A DNA stretch of 64,000 nucleotides from assembly GCA_024364735.1 (NCBI GenBank), contig JAGFNQ010000289.1:620001-684000 (forward strand), read 5' to 3'. The first letter of the stretch is position 1. Each line of letters begins with the position of its first letter. Under the pieces are notes generated by a model. It ran no database searches and was not told the DNA's origin. It saw only the letters and a list, made by a program, of their open reading frames with translations. This document shows positions 56,859 through 64,000 of this stretch, piece after piece. Made by a program: the position numbers and the translations under genes. This stretch comes from Boesenbergia rotunda (taxonomy: Eukaryota > Streptophyta > Magnoliopsida > Zingiberales > Zingiberaceae).

Positions 56859-57803
56859 TGATCCTGCCGAAAAGCGGAGAAAGCTCTCACTCAGATGACA
56901 CAGTGAAATAGATGAGTCGCAAGGGCGCTTAGGGTTGGACCCAAGGCTGCCAAGAAAAACCAATGGCTCGGAGGAGGAACAGGGTTTAGAGTGGAATAGC
57001 AAAGGGGCTGTGAAATGGTGAGAAGCCAATCTCCTCTTTGAAGCACTGGGCGATCCTTATATAGGGGAGGGGGATGACCCCTGTCTTATCTTGGCTGTCT
57101 TGTCTCATAAAAGTCAATCTTCTAACAGGCAATCTTGTGGCAGCTTTATTTTTCTAAGGGTATGGCGTGGCCGCCAAAAGGTCATTCATTCATCCATACT
57201 GTCATTTTACCATCAGACATTAATGCTTGATGTCCGAGGCGGACATGATTATGGCATATGTCTCTTCATCATAATGAGAGGATTTAGGGTATCTTTCTAT
57301 ATTTGACAGAGTCTAATCGTAATTAAACGGCTTTGATCATGTGATCACCCTAGCTTGTCTTATTATGCAACTCTACCAATCTATCTGGCCATAGCCGAAC
57401 GGCCTGCTGGGTGTGCCTGACCAGATAGCCGGTCACTAGGCCGCTAGTCGCTCCTTAGAACAGAGCGGGTAATTTCAACTATGGGACTACCAAGTTGTCC
57501 GACCGGGCATGGCCGATCGGGAATGTCCGCCCGGAGCCTGAACACATGACTGCAAGTAGATACCTCGAGTTAAAGGGAGTCCAGGTGCGCAGCTTTCCGG
57601 TCGTCCGACCGAGCAGTCCTGACCGAGCATTGCCGACCAGGCTCATCCGACCAGCTTCCCCGGCCAGATCATAATACTGTAGCCCTGAGCGCCCTTATCT
57701 GACTAGACCAATAACCTGTGTGCCTGAACGTCCTTACCCGACCTGGTCATCTACCCGACCGGACTACCTACCAGACCGGATTACCTACCCGACCGGATCA
57801 ACA
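56859..57803 (-). repeat. 5' LTR of the Tat element
   Basis: Plus-strand bounds are TGATCCTGCCG and CGGATCAACA, placed by the primer-binding site on one side and a TG...CA terminus on the other. A minus-strand TATATAAGG lies near 57055-57065. Repeated CCGACCGG / TCCGACC motifs fill 57480-57800. The right boundary is inferred because the second LTR is outside the window; the expected target duplication is atgaa at 57804-57808. Confidence 0.75.
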
Positions 57804-58094
57804 ATGAAGAAGAGTGTGGTGGTTTCGGGTGAGCGAGAGGGATGCGGCGGAAGAGGGGGAAAAAAGAAATGGAATTTTTTTGGAGAAGTTTTAGGGTTTT
57901 ATAAATTAAAAGGACTTTTGCAAAAAGACACCCTTATTTTTGGATTTTACATTATCAAAGATTCATTGAACGATAATGTTGAAAGCCCACAAAGCAATAT
58001 CACCAAAGCTCAGCAGAACAATGTTATCGAGGTTCTCAAAGCAAAAATATTAAAGATCTGCCAAGCAATCACTCTCAGTTCTATAGAGCGACAT
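57804..58094 (+). other. Unassigned LTR-like sequence, left part
   Basis: This has no gene. Phrases such as AAAGCAATATCACCAAAGC and CCAAGCAATCACTC resemble those at 62824-63150 on the far side of the gag-only element, so the two are probably one older LTR. The open frame running through 57720-58142 crosses three elements and is not a gene. Confidence 0.5.
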
Positions 58095-59080
58095 TGTTGG
58101 TGCAATCGGCCTAAGATTAATCAGTACAATAATGAGTTTTGATGTGTGTCCTAATATGATTAAGTTAGGTTTTCATATTAGTTTTATGTATGTTTGAGTA
58201 ATGCAGGTCTTGGTGAACCACACATGAGGAATAACGGAGTGAAGTCATCCGAGGGACGAGAGCCAAAGGAAGAGGACTTCAAAGGGTGAGCTGAGGAATT
58301 AGACTTCAAAGGCATATTCGAAGGATGGCATGGAGACAAGCTGCGGGCTTGTGTGCATCTGAGGGACAAGAGCCAAAGGAAGAGAATTTCAAATGGCAAG
58401 CGGGGAAAGTGGACTTCAAGGCATACACGAAGGATGGACTCTGGAGAGATTGAGAGTGAGTTTGTAAGCTGGGAAGTCGACTGGCGGAGGAATCAGTCGA
58501 CTAGGGTTGGAACCAGTCGGCTAGGGTTGGAACCAGTCGACTGATGCTTTGAAAAACTAGCCATTGGCTGTGTCCAATGGAAAGGACCAGTCGACTAAAG
58601 TCTAGACCAATCGACTAGTAACAAGTCAGAAATGTTTTGTTAACAGTTCTTTCTTCTATTTAAGGGGAAGCTTTGAGGCTTGAGAAAAGTTAGAGATACT
58701 ATTGAAAACCTTCTTGATCAAGTACTCAAAGCTTCCATGCCTACTTTATTCCTCAAACCCTAATTCTCATCTTGTAAAGGGGAAGAGACATTGTGAGAGG
58801 TTGCACTCCATCGAGAAGGCGTGAGCTCTAGCCGGAGATTGCCAGGGACTAATCCACCGAAGGATTAAGGGATCGCCCACCTTAAGGGCATACCGTAGAG
58901 TAGGAGCAAACAATCTCTGAACCACATAAACAATAAGTGTTAACGTTTGTATTTTTGATTTCATTGTTTATTTTATTTCCGCTTGCGCAAAGCTAACACT
59001 CTTGTAGAAAGAATCGACGGAAGTTCGACGACTAGCTATTCACCTCCCCCCCCCCTCTAGCCATCCGATCATTCCCAACA
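58095..59080 (+). repeat. 5' LTR of the gag-only element
   Basis: It begins TGTTGGTGCAATCGG and ends CATTCCCAACA. It contains a direct duplication of about 110 bp (about 58248-58335 and 58360-58440: GAGGGAC-AGAGCCAAAGGAAG blocks), a CAGTCGACTG cluster (58475-58620), a weak TATA-like CTATTTAAGG (58656) and a C-run near 59046. Confidence 0.93.
58475..58620. repeat. CAGTCGACTG cluster upstream of the TATA-like site
   Basis: There is a perfect copy at 58534-58543, with variants AAGTCGACTGG (58475), CAGTCGACTA (58494), CAGTCGGCTA (58514), CAGTCGACTA (58587) and CAATCGACTA (about 58607). The 3' LTR has a more decayed set (62210-62370). Confidence 0.9.
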
Positions 59081-59082
59081 AT

Positions 59083-59094
59083 TGGTATCAGAGC
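59083..59094 (+). promoter_or_regulatory. Primer-binding site, initiator-Met tRNA
   Basis: TGGTATCAGAGC lies two bases after the 5' LTR. Confidence 0.95.
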
Positions 59095-59142
59095 GCACAG
59101 TTCATTTCGGAAGAACTCACCGTCAACCGAAACATCAAGTTG

Positions 59143-60586
59143 ATTTTTCAAGAGGGATATAGAACCGCACGACCACCTTTCTTTGATGACAACGATTTTG
59201 AATATTGGAAAGGTAGAATGGAATATTACTTAATGAACGACATTGAAAATTGGTTTAGTATTGTAGATGGTTTCAAGATGCTAAGGATGAGAGTGGATCA
59301 CCTATCCTAACCAAAAATTGGACAAAAGAGATAATGAAGAAAGCTCAAGCAAATACGAAGGCCACAACGACTCTACAATGTGGGCCCTCCAAGGAGCAAT
59401 TGAACAAAGTTTGGTCATTCAACTCCGCCAAATAGATTTGGGAAAAGCTCATTGAGTTAAATGAAAGGTCAAACGAATCAAGGAGAGCCAAGAAGGATTT
59501 CTTGGTGGCTCAACTTCAATCCTTCACCATGAAGATCAACGAGACCGTGAGTCAATTGCACGGTAGATTCAAGAAAATTGTCAATGAGCTTCATGTACTA
59601 GGTGAGAAATTTAACAATAGGGATCTTGTAAGGTATGTGCTTCAATCCTTTCCTAGAACTACCTTATGGGCTTCAATGGTTGATGCGTACAAGGTTTCTA
59701 GAGATTTTTACTTAGTTAAGCTTAATGAATTATTTTGCGAATTTGAATTACATAAACAAGCTAATGTGTCTTCAAAAGAAAAGAGCATAGCTTTTATTGT
59801 AGATAAAGTGAGGAAGAAAAAGAAGGATAAGAAGGAAAAGGCTCCATACTCATCATCCTCTAATTCGGAAGAATCAAGTACCTTAATGGATAGTGATCAA
59901 GAGGCATATATGGTAAGGAAGATGAGAAAAGCATTTAAGCATTTTTCTTCTAACAAAACTCATGCTAGGAAAAGCTTAAGAAGTACAAGTAGGAGAAGAA
60001 AAATAATATTCTACAATTACCAAGAGGAAGGACACATAAGGGATGATTGCTCCTCTTGAAGAAGAAGTAAGTGAAGAAGGAAGAGAGCAAGAAAGTTCAA
60101 CATTTAAAGGCAACATGGGATGACTCTTCATCATCGGAAGAAGAAGAAAATCATGTATCCCATTTTGCCTTAATAGGAATTGAAGGCATAGCCTCCACAT
60201 CATCCGAAGGTGAAGAAGGAAAGAGCTTAAGTGAAGATGAAGGGAGCTCAAGTGAAGGGGGAGGTCAAACTTTAGATTCAGACATCTCGATCAGTGAGGT
60301 ATACAATCAACCCACTACTACTCCAGTTAAAATTGTTTCTAGCACCAATGATAATTTATTTAAGGCAAGAAAGAAAATTAAATATTTAAAAAATGACACT
60401 TGCATACTTGAAGAAAGATTAGAATTCATGGCCCTTAAGGATGATATGCATGCTTCCTCTAGTTCCAATGTTTCATGTTTAAAAGAGAAAAATAAAAAAT
60501 TAAGAAAAAAGGTAGATTACCTCTCTAAAGCCCTAGAAAATTTTAAAATTGGCTTAAAGACACTAAATATGATTATTGGGAGTTAA
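59143..60586 (+). pseudogene. SIRE-like gag of the non-autonomous element
   Basis: Frames 59143-59500 carry an FQEGYRTARPPFFDDNDFEY-like start with early stops. The open stretch 59502-60059 continues with KINETVSQLHGRFKKIVNEL, NRDLVRYVLQSFPRTTLWAS and MVDAYKVSRDFYLVKLNELF, then a Lys/Ser-rich region and a zinc-knuckle site reading FYNYQEEGHIRDDC, where the first two cysteines of CX2CX4HX4C are Phe and Tyr. A stop follows. The next frame (60071-60586) is acidic (DDSSSSEEEENHVS, EGEEGKSLSEDEGSSSEG) and then a coiled coil ending GLKTLNMIIGS. It is parallel to the gag at 37992-49882. Confidence 0.9.
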
Positions 60587-61816
60587 AGGGTAAGTTTTAA
60601 GAAAATGGATTTATGATACAATGATTCTAGCAATGAAAAGATCTATCATTGTTTACTTGATAGAGGACAATCAAAAACTAAGACCCTAGATGAGAAATGG
60701 ATCCCTAAAGAATACTTGATCAACTCAATTAGAACAAATTTCTATTGGGTGCCAAAGTCAATCCTCAAGGGTTAGAGGATTTAGGGATGAGTCAACCATA
60801 TATATTAAAATTCAAATTTTTGAAAATTGATTGGCTTGGTACATTAAGGGAGAGCATTTAGCCCAAAATAACATTCATGATCAAATGGGCTAAGTGGAAG
60901 TTATCTTCATTTCATTTCATAATGACTTGATTTATTCTTATTTATGCATATGAGATGTTCGGATGATACAAATAATTCACTTGTGCTTATAGCATTTTGA
61001 TGAGTTATTAGATGTATAATTTTAGAAAGAATAGACCAACTATAGGGAAAGCAAATGTTTAATTAATAGACATCTTGCCCATAAATCATAGTTGCAGATG
61101 TTTAATTAATAGACATCTTGCCCATAAATCATAGTTGGACATTTTAAATGTTTTGAAAATAATTTTATGTTTTATTTGCTGGAGTATAGATTTGAAAAAC
61201 ATATAGTTTCAAGACTAGGGCTTAAACTTGATACAAATTGAATGTTTTTCAAGTTTTTGAGATTTGGTCAAAAATTCAAAAATATTTTGACTTTTTATAA
61301 AAAGATATTTCTCCCTATTAAAAGATATCAAAAAAATTTGTTTGTTTTTTGAATTTTTTAGAATTTTATATGTGTTTCTGAATTTTAGCTCAGAAAGTTA
61401 AAATTCGGAGCAGATTTGTGCCAGTCAACTAGTGCTGAGGGCCAATCAATTGATCTTATTATTTCTCAATATGAGAAACATTGGGGGATTGTCAGTCGAC
61501 TGACACAAATATTAGTCGACTAGCATTGTGAGTTTATACTTTCTGCTTATTTTTCAAAATTAAAACTCACTTTGTATTATTTTGATGTCATAAGTTAAAG
61601 TTGATTGGTATAATCTTTTTGACCGTGTCAAATGGGGAGCATGAAAAGGTTTAAGTTAGAACATAATTTTTTTTCCATGATTGAGCTTAACTTGAAAATT
61701 ATGTGATAGAGCATAGGTTAAGGGTGAGCTTAGATGTTTTTATGCTTCGTGTTATATAATGCTATTAATTTCCAAGTTAGTATTTATGTTTAACTTAAAC
61801 ATATTGTCACACATCA
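60587..61816 (+). other. 3' non-coding region of the gag-only element
   Basis: No pol frame. A direct duplication of about 55 bp near 61040-61140 repeats GTTTAATTAATAGACATCTT and GCCCATAAATCATAGTTG. Palindromes at 61485-61530 include TGTCAGTCGACTGACA. Confidence 0.8.
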
Positions 61817-61829
61817 AAAAGGGGGAGAT
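61817..61829 (+). promoter_or_regulatory. Polypurine tract of the gag-only element
   Basis: AAAAGGGGGAGAT precedes the 3' LTR. Confidence 0.9.
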
Positions 61830-62823
61830 TGTTGGTGCAATCGACCTAAGTTTGATCGGTACGATCATGGGTTTTGATGTGTGTGCCAATATGATTGTGT
61901 TAGATTTTCATATTGGTTTAATCTGTGTTTGAGTCATGTAGGACTTGGTGAACCACACATGAGGAACAACGGAGTAAAGCCATCCGAAGGACGAGAGCCA
62001 AAGGAAGACGACTTCAAAGGGTAAGCCAAGAAAGTAGACTTCAAAGGCGTATGCAAAGGATGACATGGAGATAAGCCGCAGGCTTGTGTGCATCCGAGGG
62101 ACAAGAGTCAAAGAAAGAGAACTTCAAAGAGCAAGCCGGGGAAGTGGACTTCAAGGCATATGCAAAAGATAGACTCCGGAGAGATTGAGAGTGAGTTTAT
62201 AAGCTGGGCTCGACTGGTGGAGGAATTAGTTGACTAGCAGCGTTGGGTGAAACTCACAGAATGATCAGTTGACTGAAGTTAGAACCAGTCGAATGATGCT
62301 TTGAAAAGCTAGCCTTGGTTGTGCCCAACTGAGAGGACCAGTAGACTGGTGTCTTGACCAGTCAACTGGTAACGAGTCAGAATTGTTTTGTCAATAGGTC
62401 TTTCCTCTACTTAAGGGGAAGCTTTAAGGCTTAAGAAGGGTTAGAGATACTGTTGAAAACCTTTTTGATCAAGTGCTTAAAGCTCCATGCCTACTCTCTT
62501 CCTCAAACCCTAATTCTCATCTTGTAAAGGGGAAGAGACATTGTGAGAGGTTGCACTCCACCAAGAAGGAGTGAGTTCCAGCCAGAGATTACCGAGGACT
62601 AATCCATCGAGGGATTGAGGGATTGTCCACCTTAACGACACGACGTGGAGTAGTAGCTAACAATCTTGGAACCACATAAACGATTAAGTGTTTGTATTTT
62701 TGATTTCATTATTTATTTTGTTTTCACTTGCGCAAAGCTAACACTATTGTAGAAGAATCGACGGAAGTTTGACGACTAGCTATTCACCTCCCCCCCCCTC
62801 TAGCCATCCTATCATTCCCATCA
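61830..62823 (+). repeat. 3' LTR of the gag-only element
   Basis: It is the partner of 58095-59080 with visible divergence (many substitutions), ending CATTCCCATCA rather than CATTCCCAACA. The divergence makes this insertion look older than the SIRE-like element at 36250. Confidence 0.93.
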
Positions 62824-64000
62824 GACATGATTGAGGTCCACCAAGCAATAATGCTTAATTGCACAAAGCAGTCCTAATAGGATGGACTGATGGCTACCAC
62901 TTACAGTGTTGTTACCTTGAGGTCTGAGGGTCAAAATCTAACAAAGTCAATGTGTCCACCCTCTTAAAGTGCTATCCATAGTATCTAGACTAGTAGCCTT
63001 CTTGATTTACCTCCTTCATGTTGATCCTAAGACGGGTTGGCGGGAGCGCTGGGACTAGCGAATCGTCTTTTGCCACCTAAATTGCACAAAGCAACATCAA
63101 AGTTTCACTGAGCAATGATGTTAAAAGCCCGTGAGCAATGATATTAAATGAGTCTCTCATCAAGAAGCGTTTGGTTACCAACACGTGGCACTCAATGAAT
63201 GAAAAGACAAGAACTAGGTGTCAGAAGTGATCTCCTGAAAGAGTTCTTCATCCTACATAATAATTGAGGATTGGAAGCACAATAACGGATTATCAGAATC
63301 CACTTCTTCACTGACTTAGGAGGGAAGATGTAAAGAGGTACGCAAGCATGTGACATGTTGATTCCGGCTAACAAACTATATAAACACCCCAGGAGATAGC
63401 TTCTTGGTACGTTGATTCTCTTATTCTCGCAAGCGGATGCAACTCTTCTCCACCTAACTCTCCTTCTCCATGAATCTTCTTTTTCCTTCTTACCTCACCA
63501 AAGACTGACTTGAGCGTCGGAGGGATCATGCCAGTAAGCCGACCTATGCTCTAATTGATGTTTACCTATCAGGTGTTCGATCTCACAAGTGGAGAAGCAG
63601 ATCTAAGTTTTCTAGAAAGTAGGAGCCTGAGGGATCAGAAAAAGTGGTCATCATGTATCATTTTTTTCCCGTCAATCCATGTGTTAACCCAAGCCTACCG
63701 GCCGACCTACACAGGTCGCGAGCCTAAGGGGGTCCACCCACTTAGATTCACTTTTAAATAGGTTGATAAAATTTTAATCCAATTCACTTATTATTTGATA
63801 AAGTTGATCAATCTATTAAGTTCATAGCTCACAAAGAGAAAATTGTTTTTCTAAGAGAGAATATAAGAGAAGCGAGTAATTATCATAAGCGATAAAATCC
63901 AAGTGGAATTTGATAAAAATTACTTGATTATTAATGTAAAATAAAAAAATAAGTGATAAAATCGCAAAATTGAATCAAACAAGCACCAAAAAAGTTTAAA
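62824..64000 (+). other. Unassigned LTR-like sequence, right part
   Basis: This has no credible gene. After the SINE-like insertion it holds GCAATGATATTAAA repeats, an ACTATATAAAC TATA-like site at 63375-63385, a pyrimidine-rich leader and CTGACTTGAGCGTCGGAG (about 63505-63522), a phrase I associate with gypsy (Tat-type) LTRs. No end boundary or primer-binding site was found. From 63780 on the sequence is A/T-rich without recognisable features. Confidence 0.45.
62871..63079 (+). mobile_element. SINE-like short insertion
   Basis: A 209-bp segment is flanked by a 14-bp direct repeat, AATTGCACAAAGCA (62857-62870 and 63080-63093). Removing one repeat plus the segment rejoins a smooth flank. A repeat of this length is typical of LINE-mediated retroposition rather than LTR integrase. 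A B-box-like GAGGGTCAAAATCT lies near 62925; the A box is weak and no poly-A tail is seen. Confidence 0.55.

Larger units (their letters stand above)
1180..57803 (-). mobile_element. Tat-lineage Ty3/gypsy retrotransposon, the host of all insertions to its left
   Basis: Six separated blocks read as one minus-strand element: LTR, primer-binding site and gag N-terminus (56346-57803); gag C-terminus, protease and RT (34102-36249); rest of RT (32409-32949); RNase H (16199-16828); integrase N-terminus (13124-13423); integrase core (1180-1751). Each junction is a TG...CA-bounded insertion, most with an exact 5-bp duplication, and the protein resumes on the far side. Features pointing to the Tat group are the TGGCACCGTTTGTGGGAA-type primer-binding site, a gag with the EYGGVTNPEVHL block, and RT with VYVDDILIKS. 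The 3' LTR lies left of the window. The element is inactive. Confidence 0.88.
58095..62823 (+). mobile_element. Gag-only, non-autonomous SIRE-like copia
   Basis: The target duplication gacat is at 58090-58094 and 62824-62828. LTRs are 986 bp (58095-59080) and 994 bp (61830-62823). An initiator-Met primer-binding site is at 59083-59094 and a polypurine tract at 61817-61829. The 2.75-kb interior has only a damaged gag; no protease, integrase, RT or RNase H motif is seen. Retrotransposition would have needed pol proteins from a related element. LTR plan and tract are SIRE-like, but the family differs from 36250-56345. Confidence 0.92.

Noticed and set aside
57720..58142. 140-residue plus-strand frame as a host gene
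   Set aside because: It runs from the Tat LTR through unassigned sequence into the gag-only element's LTR, crossing two mapped insertion boundaries.

Overview
This is repeat-only DNA from a seed plant with a large genome. I find no host gene, rRNA, tRNA gene or CRISPR array. The plant origin rests on plant LTR-retrotransposon lineages (Tat and Athila Ty3/gypsy, chromodomain-bearing Tekay-like Ty3/gypsy, SIRE-like and another Ty1/copia) and on initiator-Met and Asp-type primer-binding sites. I cannot name the species.

Layout. Bases 1-57803 are the remains of one minus-strand Tat-lineage Ty3/gypsy element (5' LTR 56859-57803; 3' LTR beyond the left edge). About 5.6 kb of its own sequence is scattered in six pieces. 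It is split by a copia LTR (1-1179), a Tekay-like gypsy (1752-13123, which carries a solo LTR at 5600-7926), a gypsy solo LTR (13424-16198), an Athila element (16829-32408), a copia-type solo LTR (32950-34101) and a SIRE-like copia (36250-56345, which carries a second complete copia at 38686-48931). The Athila 3' LTR carries a SIRE-like solo LTR (16939-20795), which carries a copia solo LTR (17446-19912), so nesting is four deep. Ten insertions have 5-bp target duplications I could read directly; nine are exact and the Athila one has a mismatch. Removing each insertion rejoins the interrupted sequence. To the right of the Tat LTR lies another LTR-like sequence, interrupted by a gag-only SIRE-like element (58095-62823) and a SINE-like insertion (62871-63079).

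Coding content. gag, protease, reverse transcriptase, RNase H and integrase domains are recognisable in most elements, but every one is broken by stops, frameshifts, deletions or insertions. At least seven stops have the form expected from cytosine deamination (CAG or CAA to TAG or TAA, TGG to TGA).

Most interesting signals. (1) The SIRE-like LTRs hold an array of ten or more consecutive hairpins, each with a 6-bp stem and an 8-nt GAAGGA-type loop, in which both arms change together. (2) Three copia-type LTR families carry dense clusters of a short family-specific CpG-centred palindrome just upstream of the TATA box. One of these palindromes, CAGTCGACTG, also clusters in unrelated gypsy LTRs beside CAGAA-type hairpins. 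(3) Athila and the Tekay leader carry their own hairpin arrays, again with paired arm changes. (4) Three different Tekay-type LTRs have a tRNA-like A-box/B-box module, antisense to the element, at about the same U3 position. (5) An 18-bp GC-rich unit has expanded to ten copies in only one LTR of the SIRE-like element.
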